Shown in pieces: positions 17,658 to 26,467 of a DNA stretch of 64,000 nt. The position numbers were made by a program, and so were the translations under genes. Numbering within the stretch: position 1 is the first letter of the stretch; each line of letters begins with the position of its first letter. Location of the stretch: NCBI GenBank assembly GCA_038523925.1, contig JBCBIY010000002.1:62001-126000 (forward strand). Direction: 5' to 3'. This DNA is from JBCBWG01 sp038523925. GTDB lineage: Bacteria; Pseudomonadota; Alphaproteobacteria; Rhizobiales; Hyphomicrobiaceae. The notes under the pieces were generated by a model. It worked only from the letters and a program-made list of their open reading frames with translations. It was not told where the DNA came from and searched no databases.

Positions 17658-18357
17658 CTTCAGCCGAGACCGGCGCGATCATCATGTAGCCTTGGCCGCG
17701 GATGGTCTTGAACACTTCTCCACCCGCCGGCTCGATTTTCTTTCTCAGTCGGCTCAGTTGTACATCTATGGTTCGATCGAACGCATCCGCTTCGCGCCCG
17801 CGCGTCCAGTCCATCAGTTGGTCGCGGTTGAGCACCCGGCCGGGGCGCATGACGAAGCACTCCAGCAGATCGTACTCCGCGCTTGTAAGCGTGATCTCGG
17901 CACCCGACCCGTCACAAACGGTGCGGGCGAGACGGTCAACCGTCAATGCGCCGACCTTGATGCGTCCCTTCGCCGGTGGCGGCGGCTGCCCGCGGCGCAG
18001 GATGGCGCGGATGCGTGCGAGCAGTTCGCGCGGGTTGAATGGCTTGGTCAGATAATCATCCGCACCAAGTTCGAGCCCGACGATCCGATCGACATCCTCC
18101 GCTTTCGCCGTCAGCATCAGGATCGGAATGTTCGATGTTGCCCGCAGGCGCCGGCATATGGATAGGCCGTCTTCCCCCGGCAGCATCAGATCCAGGATGA
18201 TGAGGCTCGGCGGGTTGCCCGTGGCGAGGTGGCGGTCAAGCGCGGTGGCGCCCTCACAAGCGGTCACGCTGAACCCGTTCTGCTCGATGTACGTGCGCAC
18301 CAGCTCGCGGATCTCGGTGTCATCCTCGACGATGCAGATGTGATCAGCACTGCTCAT
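17650..18357 (-). CDS. OmpR/PhoB-family response regulator
   Basis: 235 residues. The receiver domain has ED at 11-12, phosphoacceptor Asp56 in LIILDLMLPGEDG, a switch Thr in MLTAKAED and Lys in YLTKPFNPRE. The C-terminal winged helix reads LTSAEYDLLECFVMRPGRVL and FDRTIDVQLSRLRKKIE...KTIRGQGYMM. It is cotranscribed with and upstream of the kinase gene. The divergent neighbour at 18563 (205-base gap) encodes a small secreted protein that could be a target. OmpR is the closest well-known relative by layout; the regulon cannot be read from the sequence. Confidence 0.92.
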   Translation of the reverse strand: MSSADHICIVEDDTEIRELVRTYIEQNGFSVTACEGATALDRHLATGNPPSLIILDLMLPGEDGLSICRRLRATSNIPILMLTAKAEDVDRIVGLELGADDYLTKPFNPRELLARIRAILRRGQPPPPAKGRIKVGALTVDRLARTVCDGSGAEITLTSAEYDLLECFVMRPGRVLNRDQLMDWTRGREADAFDRTIDVQLSRLRKKIEPAGGEVFKTIRGQGYMMIAPVSAEDA

Positions 18358-18562
18358 GATCGACCTCTAGCACGTGACCGTTTGAGCGTTTCTCACGGTT
18401 ACAAAACGTTACAGTTCGCCCGCGGCGCGCAACACGCGTGCAAACTGCAAGACGCAATATCCATCGCGTCCCAATAACGGGAGCAACTCAAGTCTCAAAC
18501 TCAGGCGCTCCGCGACTTCAACTGCCGCGCGGTGCCGATGAGATCGAACAGGATGTAGCGCC

Positions 18563-18862
18563 ATGAAAACAACAGCACTCGCAGCAGCATTTCTGCTCGC
18601 AGGCACTCTTGCGGCAGATGCGGGATGGGAGAGACGGTCATCAGGCGTCGGCCCGCATGGCGGGACGTGGTCATCGACCGGCAGCGGTTCCTGCTCCCAC
18701 GGAAGCTGCGGCTCGCGTCAATCGTATACCGGGCCGCGTGGACGGACGTGGCACCGCGAGGGCAGGACGACGTGCGCAGGCGGTGTTTGTGAAGGCCGTG
18801 CGACGTTCACCGGTCCAAGCGGGCGAACCTGGACGCGCGAACGCTCCTTCCGCCGCTGGTAG
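18563..18862 (+). CDS. Small secreted protein with repeated G-x-x-G-x-T-W motif
   Basis: 99 residues: signal peptide (ALAAAFLLAGTLAADAG, about 5-21) and a mature part built on three related units. Each has G-P-x-G-x-T-W (GPHGGTW, GPRGRTW, GPSGRTW); the first two are followed by a short Ser/Arg-rich stretch with a C-x-x-G-x-C pair (CSHGSC, CAGGVC), and the last unit ends the protein. The four Cys could form two disulfides or bind metal. No established family recognised. The start is supported by the signal peptide; only a weak ribosome-binding site is visible. Divergent from the OmpR-like regulator. Confidence 0.65.
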   Translation: MKTTALAAAFLLAGTLAADAGWERRSSGVGPHGGTWSSTGSGSCSHGSCGSRQSYTGPRGRTWHREGRTTCAGGVCEGRATFTGPSGRTWTRERSFRRW

Positions 18863-18960
18863 CGCGCAACGGCCTCACCTCCTAGCCCAACCATTCAGCC
18901 TTGAACGGAGCCGTCCCAGCCGCGGCTCCGTCTGCCCTGCAGCACCAGGAATACGACCTC

Positions 18961-19377
18961 ATGAAAGCTCTCTTCGCACTTCTTGCCGCCAGCCTACTCC
19001 TCGTCACGACGGGACCCTCATTCGCGACCGACAGGACGCCGTTACCCGTCAGCGGATTTAGCCTGCGCGCGGCTTGGGCTGACTGCGCGCAAGACCGGCG
19101 GCGCCTCTGTAGTCATGTTGTGCCGGGCGGCGGCCGCATTGTGCGTTGCCTAATGGACAAGGTTGAGAGCGCGGCACCGCAGTGCCGTCGGCATATCGAC
19201 AAGGTTTTGGCTGCCGATGACGCATGGAATGCATGCCAGCCGGATATCGCGCGCCATTGCAGCGGTGTTCTCCCGGGCGGTGGCCGGGTAGTGAGCTGCC
19301 TCTCCGGCAACAAGGACCGGCTTTCGAGGGCATGCCTTAAAGGTCTCGCCGATGCCGAAGAGACGCTGCGGTACTGA
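18961..19377 (+). CDS. Secreted Cys-rich repeat protein (Cys_rich_FGFR-like)
   Basis: 138 residues: signal peptide (LFALLAASLLLVTTGPSFA, about 4-22) then two tandem units of about 50 residues. Unit one is C-x(5)-RRLCSHVVPGGGRIVRCL...C; unit two is C-x(3)-IARHCSGVLPGGGRVVSCL...C. The four-Cys pattern with V-x-P-G-G-G-R-x-x-x-C-L matches the cysteine-rich repeat of the Golgi glycoprotein 1 family, found as short secreted proteins in Hyphomicrobiales. Function unknown. The ATG at 18961 is chosen over 18901 because the signal peptide begins there. Confidence 0.75.
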   Translation: MKALFALLAASLLLVTTGPSFATDRTPLPVSGFSLRAAWADCAQDRRRLCSHVVPGGGRIVRCLMDKVESAAPQCRRHIDKVLAADDAWNACQPDIARHCSGVLPGGGRVVSCLSGNKDRLSRACLKGLADAEETLRY

Positions 19378-20103
19378 TCATCGGCGCGCGGCCCCCGAGT
19401 GGTCCTCGAGATACCCGTCCAACAAACTTGCGGGGCGGAACCAACATTGGTTTGCGGCGCGGCGCACTCAGTGCGCTGCGCCGGCGCGCATTCACCATTG
19501 CCGATATTGGTCGGTTTTCTGTTCCCGCCGCAGCCAGCGTGATGGTCCACGTCATGTGGACCCCCATGTTTTCAATCCGGGGGCACTACAGCGTGTCCGC
19601 GACTTAGCAACCCAAATCACAACCGAACGCGAACCTCACCGCATCAGCCACGAATGATCGGGAACTTTCGGAGCTCCCCGATGTTTTACCATCGAGGCAC
19701 GACGGGGCGTGCTGCGCATCTGAGGGGAACACCACGATGATAAGTCTGCCAACGTAGCTCTTGCGGGCAATTTAGCTGCGACAACGCTTGCTGTGCACTC
19801 GCCGACATCAGCCGGCGCTAGCATTCGCGTTGGAGCAAGCGGCATTGCGCAAAAGCATGTCGCGTCGTGCCGCTGGTTTGCATTCAGCGACGACCCGCAA
19901 AGTCGCCAATGGCGTACAGCCGCCAAAATCCAATCATCCGCGTGAATTCCAGAACAGTTCAGTCGATCTGGAAACGCAATAACGAAGCACAGAATTCGTG
20001 CGACCGGCTTTCGATTAAGCCGGAACCCGGTCGGCAGTTGCGGGACCGCGCGCCGTAGCGCGTTGCCACCATGCAGCATTCTGAATCGAGGGAAGGAATT
20101 ACC
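19378..20103. other. Intergenic stretch with one hairpin
   Basis: 726 bases with no supportable gene; frames on both strands lack recognisable content. A perfect 7-base inverted repeat GGTCCAC-GTCAT-GTGGACC at 19544-19562, followed by a short T-run, may be a weak plus-strand terminator. The promoter for the gene at 20104 should lie in the last 150 bases; a purine-rich GAGGGAAGGA precedes its ATG. Confidence 0.4.
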
Positions 20104-21585
20104 ATGAAATACCAACTGCATTTGATTGCAGCAACCGCGGTCAGCGCGACCGCTGGTCTCTTTGCGACGGGCGCTGAGGCCACGACAACAGGCTGTGTCG
20201 TCGGCGTATCAGCTGACAAAGAACTCAATTTGCGCGCCGGTCCGGGCACGCGATTTCAAGTCGTCGGCGGCATCGACGCAGACACGTGCGGGGTCTTCAT
20301 TGACAGCGTTTGCGTTGACGGTTTTTGCCGGGTGTCGACGGTCAATCAATCGGGCTGGGCAAGCGAAGGGTTTTTGCGGCGAGGCGCAAAGGCGGAAGCA
20401 GTGCCATCGCTCGAATGGGAGCCTCTCGGCAGCCGCGTCGTCGACTTTTCGCGCGACCGGGACGTCATTCAACTCTCTCGCAAAGACGGGCGCTTCCGCG
20501 CGCTTCAATTGCTCGTCAGCGACAACGACGTGTTTATGAACGAGATCCGCGTTGTCTATGGCAACGGCCGCGCGGAATCTCTGCTCGTGCGCGACGAGAT
20601 AAAGGCTGGCCGGCGATCCCGTGTCATGGACTTGGCGGGGCGCGCCCGGATCATTGATCGCGTTGAGTTGATCTACCGCAGCGATCCCGGCGGCAACCGC
20701 AAAGCGAACGTTGAACTCTTTGGTGTGAAGTTTGTGCCGCCCACCAAACCTCGCCGCCGCCGCGTCCGGCAGATCGCGATTGCGACGCCACGCAAGCTGC
20801 AATGGGAAAAACTCGGGACCAAATCCGTCCAAGGCAAAGTCGATCGTGACACGATTGTCGTCGGGCGACGTGAGGGACAGTATCGGGCCGTTCAACTGGT
20901 CGTGCGAAACTCCGATATCGAATTTGAGGACATGAAAGTCATGTTCGGAAATGGCCGGGTGCAGGATGTTCCGTTGCGCTCCGTCATTCGTGCCGGTGCC
21001 TCATCGCGCGTGATTGATTTGCGCGGTCAGAACCGGATCATTCGCGAGGTCCAGTTCGTCTACAAGCGGCGCCCGAATGGGTTTGACGACTATGCGCGCG
21101 CGGCCGTCGACCTATATGGCCTGCATGTCGGCGCCGGCCGTAATGACCAGACGACGGCGACAAGAACGAGCGCGCGTGCGGAGACGACACGAGCGCACAC
21201 CGAAATTGGCGTCTTGAACTGCGAGATCTCTGGTGGGATCGGCTTCATCATTGGGTCAACGAAAGATCTCACCTGCCGCTTCAACCGACCGGGCCGTGAT
21301 GAGACGTACTTCGGGACCATCGAAAAATTTGGCCTGGATGTCGGCGCGACGACGCAAGGCGTGATGTCATGGGTCGTGCTTGCTCGCACCAACGACGTGC
21401 CTCCGGGCGCACTGGTCGGGCAATTCGCCGGTATCTCCGGCCAAGTCACGGTTGGCGCCGGCATGGGTGCCAACGCCCTCGTCGGTGGCTCGCGTCGATC
21501 AATCGTCTTGCAGCCCGTCAGCGTGCAGGCGCAGTTGGGATTGAACCTGGCGCTCGGGGTGTCTGAGTTGAACCTCAGACGCTGA
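20104..21585 (+). CDS. Secreted multidomain protein: SH3, two DUF2541-like repeats, DUF992
   Basis: 493 residues. A signal peptide (about 1-27) precedes a bacterial SH3 domain (about 30-92, ELNLRAGPGTRF...GWASEGFLRR). Two repeats of about 108 residues follow (about 103-210 and 233-342), each running W-x-x-L-G...V-D-R-D.I, then F/Y-R-A-x-Q-L, YGNG or FGNG, and AG...SRV.DL.G..R.I. I recognise these as DUF2541-like. The C-terminus (about 367-491) is a DUF992 domain: GVLNCEISGGIGFIIGSTKD, then LTCRFNR, YFG.I.KFGLDVG and GVSELNLR. SH3 domains usually bind cell-wall glycans; the other domains are uncharacterised. I know them as separate short proteins, so this fusion looks unusual. The ATG at 20104 follows GAAGGAATTACC. 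Confidence 0.8.
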   Translation: MKYQLHLIAATAVSATAGLFATGAEATTTGCVVGVSADKELNLRAGPGTRFQVVGGIDADTCGVFIDSVCVDGFCRVSTVNQSGWASEGFLRRGAKAEAVPSLEWEPLGSRVVDFSRDRDVIQLSRKDGRFRALQLLVSDNDVFMNEIRVVYGNGRAESLLVRDEIKAGRRSRVMDLAGRARIIDRVELIYRSDPGGNRKANVELFGVKFVPPTKPRRRRVRQIAIATPRKLQWEKLGTKSVQGKVDRDTIVVGRREGQYRAVQLVVRNSDIEFEDMKVMFGNGRVQDVPLRSVIRAGASSRVIDLRGQNRIIREVQFVYKRRPNGFDDYARAAVDLYGLHVGAGRNDQTTATRTSARAETTRAHTEIGVLNCEISGGIGFIIGSTKDLTCRFNRPGRDETYFGTIEKFGLDVGATTQGVMSWVVLARTNDVPPGALVGQFAGISGQVTVGAGMGANALVGGSRRSIVLQPVSVQAQLGLNLALGVSELNLRR

Positions 21586-21610
21586 TCGACTGGACGCTGA
21601 TGCAGCGAAC

Positions 21611-21638
21611 ATGCGCGGCAGCAGACGTTGCCGCGCAT
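21611..21638 (+). terminator. Strong hairpin after the SH3/DUF992 gene
   Basis: Perfect 10-base arms (ATGCGCGGCA and TGCCGCGCAT) with an 8-base loop, 25 bases past the stop codon. No T-run follows. A second hairpin with 9-base arms (21674-21682 and 21704-21712) lies 36 bases further on. Confidence 0.5.
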
Positions 21639-21742
21639 TGCTCGTATCTGCCGCCCCAACCGGTCCCAAGGCTTGCGGCCGCGGCTGACCTTCGGCTGAC
21701 GCGGCGGCCGCATTGACCGCGCCGCATCTCCATCGGGCGAGC

Positions 21743-21754
21743 TCGGTATACCGA
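21743..21754. promoter_or_regulatory. Palindromic candidate GntR operator
   Basis: TCGGTATACCGA is a perfect 12-base palindrome whose GGTATACC core fits the operators of FadR-subfamily GntR repressors (T-x-G-T-N-A-C-x-A type). It lies 62 bases before the start of the GntR gene, where an autoregulatory operator would sit. A second copy upstream of tctC was not seen. Confidence 0.5.
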
Positions 21755-21816
21755 ACACCATTGAAATGCATGTGCCGATTTGATTTGTTGTTTCCAGAGT
21801 TAGACGATGGCGGCGA

Positions 21817-22539
21817 ATGGCGCTCACCTCGACAGCTTCTGGGACGATCGACGCAGACGTCGTGCCGCGGCTTCCGCGCAGGACGCTTGCTGAGTTTGCG
21901 GCTGATGAACTGCGCAAACTGATTTTGCTCGAGAAGTTCGCGCCGGGCGCAGCGATCCCCGAACGGGAAACAGCCGAGGCGCTCGGTGTCAGCCGCACCC
22001 CGCTCAGGGAGGCGTTGCGGCGGCTCTCGATTGAGGGCCTCGTCGTCATCAAGCCGCTCAAGGCGCCAACTGTGGCCAACCCATCGCTCGCCGAACTGCA
22101 GAGCCTCCTCCAGGTCCAGGGCGCGTTGGAAGGCCTTGCCGGTGAACTTGCATGCGCTGAGGCAAGTGACGCGGAGTTGCGCGAGATCTGTCGTCTTGAA
22201 GCGCAGGTCAGCGACCGCGCGATCAGCGATGAACCGCTCGCGTTTTTTGAGGCCGACATGGCCCTTCACGCAGCGATCGTCCAGGCCGCCAACAACCCGC
22301 CGCTCGCTGCAACGCACGCGACCTACAATGCACGTCTATGGCGCGCACGGTTCATCTCGTCGTGCCGACTGCCGAACCGAGAGCGCACGCTGAAAGAACA
22401 CACCCAGATCGTTTCGGCCCTCATGGCGCGCGATCCACGCAAAGCGGCGAGCGCTCTCAAGCAACATCTCAAGACAACGGTTCGCAACATCGTGCAGGCT
22501 TCGGCTACACGCGACAACGAGGAGGCCAGATCAAAGTAA
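21817..22539 (+). CDS. GntR-family (FCD) transcriptional regulator
   Basis: 240 residues. The N-terminal winged helix (about 20-90) has ELRKLILLEKFAPGAAIPER, then ETAEALGVSRTPLREALRRL, the standard GntR recognition motif. The C-terminal all-helical FCD domain (about 98-225) binds a small carboxylate, usually with a metal held by Asp/His residues (FFEADMALHAAIVQAANN is the typical metal-site helix). FCD regulators often control organic-acid transport and breakdown, fitting the tctC-tctB-tctA transporter 90 bases downstream on the same strand. A palindrome at 21743-21754 is its likely operator. Confidence 0.9.
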   Translation: MALTSTASGTIDADVVPRLPRRTLAEFAADELRKLILLEKFAPGAAIPERETAEALGVSRTPLREALRRLSIEGLVVIKPLKAPTVANPSLAELQSLLQVQGALEGLAGELACAEASDAELREICRLEAQVSDRAISDEPLAFFEADMALHAAIVQAANNPPLAATHATYNARLWRARFISSCRLPNRERTLKEHTQIVSALMARDPRKAASALKQHLKTTVRNIVQASATRDNEEARSK

Positions 22540-22629
22540 GGCTATCCGGCCTTTGGCTGGATGCACCAACACATCAAAGAGATTCCGACCGTCGGATGTC
22601 ACCGTCGGCGGATGTATGGGAGGATGAAA

Positions 22630-23583
22630 ATGAAAACGTTGAAACTCGGCATTGCCAGCCTGGCTGCCACGGCACTTTTAAGCGCCGCGGCAACGGCTGC
22701 GGACTATCCATCAAAGACAGTCGAGGTCATTACCCACGCGGGCGCCGGTGGCGGCACTGACGTCACGACCCGCATGATGATGCTGCGTGCGCGCCGCGTC
22801 CTGAAGAGCGACATGGTGGTCGTCAACAAGAAGGGCGGCGGCGGCGCCGTTGCCATGGACTACTACCTCGGCGTCCCGTCCGATGGTCATGCCATTCTCA
22901 CATTCACGATCGGACACGCGGCCACCGTCGCCAAGGGCAAGACCAAAATGAAGCTGTCGGACGTCCGCCCGATTGCGCGCGGAACGGACGACCCGCAGAT
23001 CCTCATGGTGAAGTGCGGATCGTACAAAGATGCGGCTGACTTCATTGCGAAGCAGAAAGAAGCGGGCATCACGTATGGCACGACGCACGTCGGCAATATC
23101 GATGACGTTTCCGCCTTTATGTTCGCCAAGAAGGGCGGGCTGAAAACGCCGAAGATCCTCCCGTTCGACGGTGGCGGCGAGCTTGCAACGCAGTTGGTCG
23201 CGGGAGCGGTTGATGCGGCTGTGCTGAACCTCGCCGAGGCTGGCAGTCAGATCGAGGCCGGTGACGTTTGCCCGATCGTTGTCCTGGCAGACAATCGTAT
23301 GCCGGCACTTAAGGACGTGCCGACGGCAAAAGAGCTCGGCATCCCCGTCAGTTTCTCGACCGTTCGCGGGTTCGTCGTCCACAAAGACGTTCCGGATGAC
23401 GTCGCGAAAAAGATCGAGGAAGCGCTGATCAAGTCGATGAACCACACGGTCTATCAGGGCTTCCTGACGTCCGTCGGCCTCGACTCCTCATCGGTGGCGG
23501 GCTCAAAGGTGTGGGGCAACCAGCTCCAGACCATGGTCACTGACATGGAAGCCGCTCTCAAAGAACTGGGCTTCATTAAGTAA
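22630..23583 (+). CDS. tctC: TctC-like substrate-binding protein of a tripartite tricarboxylate transporter
   Basis: 317 residues; a periplasmic binding protein for a carboxylate, delivering it to the TctA/TctB membrane pair. Signal peptide MKTLKLGIASLAATALLSAA, then YPSKTVEVITHAGAGGGTDV, the TctC/Bug-family opening in which the Gly-rich loop binds a carboxylate through waters. GDV..IVVLADNRMPALKDVPT and the late helices are also typical. The ATG at 22630 is chosen because GGGAGG (22618-22623) is 6 bases upstream; the ATG at 22624 abuts it. The substrate cannot be told from sequence. A strong hairpin follows the stop. Confidence 0.9.
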   Translation: MKTLKLGIASLAATALLSAAATAADYPSKTVEVITHAGAGGGTDVTTRMMMLRARRVLKSDMVVVNKKGGGGAVAMDYYLGVPSDGHAILTFTIGHAATVAKGKTKMKLSDVRPIARGTDDPQILMVKCGSYKDAADFIAKQKEAGITYGTTHVGNIDDVSAFMFAKKGGLKTPKILPFDGGGELATQLVAGAVDAAVLNLAEAGSQIEAGDVCPIVVLADNRMPALKDVPTAKELGIPVSFSTVRGFVVHKDVPDDVAKKIEEALIKSMNHTVYQGFLTSVGLDSSSVAGSKVWGNQLQTMVTDMEAALKELGFIK

Positions 23584-23599
23584 TCACGCGCACATCAGT

Positions 23600-23627
23600 G
23601 GCCCGCGCCGTCGGCGCGGCGCGGGCC
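23600..23627 (+). repeat. Stem-loop between tctC and tctB
   Basis: GGCCCGCGCC and GGCGCGGGCC form perfect 10-base arms around an 8-base loop, 16 bases after the tctC stop and 20 bases before tctB. Without a T-run it is more likely a 3' mRNA-stabilising or partial-termination element that keeps the binding protein more abundant than the permease. Confidence 0.6.
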
Positions 23628-23647
23628 CTCCAAATGGGGCATGAGCC

Positions 23648-24118
23648 GTGAGTGAACCAAAACCGAATGCGCCGGGCCTCGAGCGGTGGCTCGTCCCTCT
23701 CGGCATCATTGCGTTCTGCGCACTAGCGGTCTGGATCACGACGGGATTTGAGCGGATGCCGCCCATCCTGAAGCGGGGCATTCAACCCTCCGATTTTCCG
23801 CAGCTCATCGCAGGGCTCATCATTTTTCTGACCGCTTTGATGGTCTGGCGTGATCCCATCGACATCACCGGCACGCTTGGCTCCGCGACTTGGGGCAGCT
23901 TGGCGCTCATTGGCGTGTTCGTGGCATTGACCCCGATCGACTTCATGCTGGCACTCGGCATCTTCGCAATCGGCTTGTCTGCGCTCTGGGGTGAGCGCCG
24001 GCTGGCAAGCCTTCTTCTCGTTGGCTTTGTCGTACCTGCCGCCGTCTTCTTCTTCTTCGACCAGATCTTCGAGATCCGGTTCCCGCGCGGCCTCCTGACA
24101 AACATCTGGTACGGTTAG
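23648..24118 (+). CDS. tctB: TctB-family small membrane subunit
   Basis: 156 residues with four predicted membrane helices (about 16-33, 55-70, 81-105, 115-140), the size and layout of TctB. It pairs with TctA in the tripartite tricarboxylate transporter. It begins at GTG 23648 (VSEPKPNAPGLERW) and ends 2 bases before tctA. Sequence conservation in this family is low, so the call depends partly on its position between tctC and tctA. Confidence 0.85.
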   Translation: MSEPKPNAPGLERWLVPLGIIAFCALAVWITTGFERMPPILKRGIQPSDFPQLIAGLIIFLTALMVWRDPIDITGTLGSATWGSLALIGVFVALTPIDFMLALGIFAIGLSALWGERRLASLLLVGFVVPAAVFFFFDQIFEIRFPRGLLTNIWYG

Positions 24119-24120
24119 CC

Positions 24121-25620
24121 ATGGACGCTTTTGTCGCCGGCTTCCTATCGCTCGCCGATCCGAAAATGATCGTGCTGCTCGTTGGCGCGACCCTCGCCGG
24201 CGTGATCGTTGGCGCCTTGCCCGGCTTGAACGGCACGACCGGTGCGGCGCTTCTTCTGCCGTTCACGCTAACGCTTGAACCGGTCCAGGCGATTGCGATC
24301 CTCACCGCCATCTATTGTGCCGCGACGTTTGCCGGCGCGATCACCGCGATCCTGATCAACACGCCCGGGACATCGGCAAGCGCTACGACGTGCCTCGACG
24401 GCTACCCCTTGGCGCTGCGTGGCGAAGCCGGCCGAGCGCTTGGGCTCGCGGTCGTCTCCTCGACGATCGGCGGCGTCTTCAGTGTCATCGTGTTGATGCT
24501 GGCCGCACCGCTCCTCGCCCGCGCCGCCTATAATTTCGCGCCGCCGGAATACTTCGCACTGACCGTTTTCGGGCTCTCCATGCTCGCAACCATCGGGGAT
24601 GGCTCGCCGATCAAGAACCTCATTTCCGGTGCGTTTGGCGTGCTGCTGGCAACCGTCGGCATCGACCTGATGACCTCGGTCGAGCGCTTCACATTCGGCG
24701 TGTCGGAGCTGTCCGACGGGATCGGTTTTGTCGCCGTCATGATCGGCATTTTCGGGATCTCCGAACTCCTCGTGCAGGCGTCACAGCTCCATATCGTCCG
24801 CAAAGCCATCACCATGACGGCGATTAAGCTGCCGTCGCGCGCGGACTACGCGAAGGTCTGGAAGACCATTCTGCGATCGTCGGGGATCGGGACGTTTGTT
24901 GGGATCCTTCCCGCCGAGGGCGCGACGGTCGCGTCCATGATCGGCTACAACGAGGCCAAGCGCTGGTCGAAGACGCCGGAAGAATTCGGCAAAGGCGCCA
25001 TTGAGGGGATCGCTGGCTCGGAAGCCGCCAACAACTCTGCCACCGGTGGCGCGATGGTCCCGACGCTGGCCCTCGGCATCCCCGGAAGTCCAACAGCTGC
25101 GGTCATTCTTGCCGGCTTGATGGTCCACGGCCTGCGCCCGGGGCCGACGATGTTCACCCAGCAGGCGGACTTTGCGTTCTCCATCTTCTGGTCGATGCTG
25201 TTTGTGAACCTGCTGTTCCTCGCGATCGGTCTCTACGGCGCGAAGGTGTTCGCACGCGTGACGCTTGTGCCGCTTCAGGTGCTCTGGCCCTGCGTCTTCA
25301 TCTTCTCGATCGTCGGCGCCTACTCGCTCAACCAATCGATGATGGATGTTTGGATCGCTCTGACCGCAGGCGTGATCGGGTTCTTCATGCGTCGCTACGG
25401 CTTCTCTGTTGTCCCGCTCGCCATCGGCCTCATTCTCGGCTCGATGCTTGAGCAGCGCCTCGGCCAGTCCATGGTGATGTTTGATGAGCAGTGGTGGCTG
25501 TTCTTTACCCGTCCGCTTGCGCTGTTCTTCTTTGCCCTGACGGCGCTTGCCCTCTTCGGCCCCTACGTTTGGGGACGCCTGTTCAAGCAGCGTTCGCCGG
25601 TTGCCTCGACTGGCGAGTGA
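24121..25620 (+). CDS. tctA: TctA-family large permease subunit
   Basis: 499 residues, about 10-12 membrane helices. Typical TctA features: an N-terminal GALPGLNGTTGAALLLPFT, the repeat-like YCAATFAGAITAILINTPGT, and in the second half GIAGSEAANNSATGGAMVPT leading to LALGIPGSPTAAVILAGL. It is the membrane channel of the sodium- or proton-driven transporter fed by TctC. Starts at ATG 24121, 2 bases after tctB. A GC-rich inverted repeat follows it, before the convergent isochorismatase gene. Confidence 0.95.
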   Translation: MDAFVAGFLSLADPKMIVLLVGATLAGVIVGALPGLNGTTGAALLLPFTLTLEPVQAIAILTAIYCAATFAGAITAILINTPGTSASATTCLDGYPLALRGEAGRALGLAVVSSTIGGVFSVIVLMLAAPLLARAAYNFAPPEYFALTVFGLSMLATIGDGSPIKNLISGAFGVLLATVGIDLMTSVERFTFGVSELSDGIGFVAVMIGIFGISELLVQASQLHIVRKAITMTAIKLPSRADYAKVWKTILRSSGIGTFVGILPAEGATVASMIGYNEAKRWSKTPEEFGKGAIEGIAGSEAANNSATGGAMVPTLALGIPGSPTAAVILAGLMVHGLRPGPTMFTQQADFAFSIFWSMLFVNLLFLAIGLYGAKVFARVTLVPLQVLWPCVFIFSIVGAYSLNQSMMDVWIALTAGVIGFFMRRYGFSVVPLAIGLILGSMLEQRLGQSMVMFDEQWWLFFTRPLALFFFALTALALFGPYVWGRLFKQRSPVASTGE

Positions 25621-25643
25621 CGCCGGTCGCAGCCCGTGCCCCA

Positions 25644-25672
25644 GCGCTGCACGCAATCGCTGCGCGCAGCGC
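25644..25672. terminator. Inverted repeat between convergent tctA and isochorismatase genes
   Basis: GCGCTGC (25644-25650) and GCAGCGC (25666-25672) form a 7-base stem between two convergent genes, 23 bases after tctA and 20 bases before the end of the other gene. No T-run; a bidirectional transcription barrier is possible. Confidence 0.35.
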
Positions 25673-25692
25673 CAGCCACACGTGCCGCCGGA

Positions 25693-26376
25693 TCAGCTGC
25701 CGGCGGGTGGGATTGGGGGATGCCCGGTCAGGCCGACGTTTTTCCGGACGACGTCGGCTTGCGAGGCGACGCCCAGGAAGTTGTTCATCGACGCGTAATA
25801 CTGGCCAACGTGTTGGCTGAGAAGCTGGCCGATATGCCGGCCGTTCTCATGCGTGTTGGAGGCGAGTTCGGCGAGGACTGCGACCCAGGTCGTCACGATC
25901 ACACCCGCTGATGCAAGCCGCTGCATCGTCACCTGCGTGATCAGCGGATTGAAGTCTGCGCTCGCATCGATGACGACGTAGACCTCGTATCCGTCACGCA
26001 GCGCCGAGATCGCCGGGAAGGCCGCGCAGACCTCGGTCGCGAGCCCGGAAATGACCAGCTTCTTGCGCCCGGTCGCTTCGACCGCCGCCTTCGACGCTGC
26101 GTCGTTCCAGAAGTTGACGAACGGCCGGTCGATCACCTTGATATCGGGAAACAGCGCGGTCAGCTCCGGCATCGTCGGACCGTTCGGACCCTCCGGCCAA
26201 CTCGTCCCCATGATGATCGGAATGTCGAATGCCTTCGCCGTCTTGGCATGACCAACGATGTTGTTCTTGAGCTGCAGCGGATCGATCGAGGTGAGAAACT
26301 GCATGAGGCCGACCTGGTGGTCGATCATCAAGAACGCGCAGTTTTCCGGCGTCAGTTCACTCGTGGGCATCGACAT
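25693..26376 (-). CDS. Isochorismatase-fold cysteine hydrolase (YcaC-like)
   Basis: 227 residues. The catalytic Asp is in FLMIDHQVGLM, and the nucleophilic Cys is in ISGLATEVCAAFPAISALRDGYEV, the YcaC/isochorismatase signature; a Lys pair precedes the cis-peptide loop (GRKKLVISG). Members hydrolyse small amides or related compounds (nicotinamide, N-carbamoylsarcosine, maleamate); the substrate here is unknown. The ATG at 26376 is 6 bases after AGGAAG. It is divergent from a LysR gene with a palindrome between them (26468-26487), so that regulator probably controls it. Confidence 0.85.
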   Translation of the reverse strand: MSMPTSELTPENCAFLMIDHQVGLMQFLTSIDPLQLKNNIVGHAKTAKAFDIPIIMGTSWPEGPNGPTMPELTALFPDIKVIDRPFVNFWNDAASKAAVEATGRKKLVISGLATEVCAAFPAISALRDGYEVYVVIDASADFNPLITQVTMQRLASAGVIVTTWVAVLAELASNTHENGRHIGQLLSQHVGQYYASMNNFLGVASQADVVRKNVGLTGHPPIPPAGS

Positions 26377-26467
26377 GCATGTCTTCCTTTTGCAGCGGCG
26401 GGTCACGTCCGTCCGCGCAAAAGGTGATCACCGCCGAGCTCCAGACAAGCATCCGAATTGAGTTGAT

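Noticed and set aside
24781..25656. Long minus-strand frame opposite tctA
   Set aside because: Low-complexity Arg/Glu/Asp-rich product mirroring tctA codons; no start-site signals.
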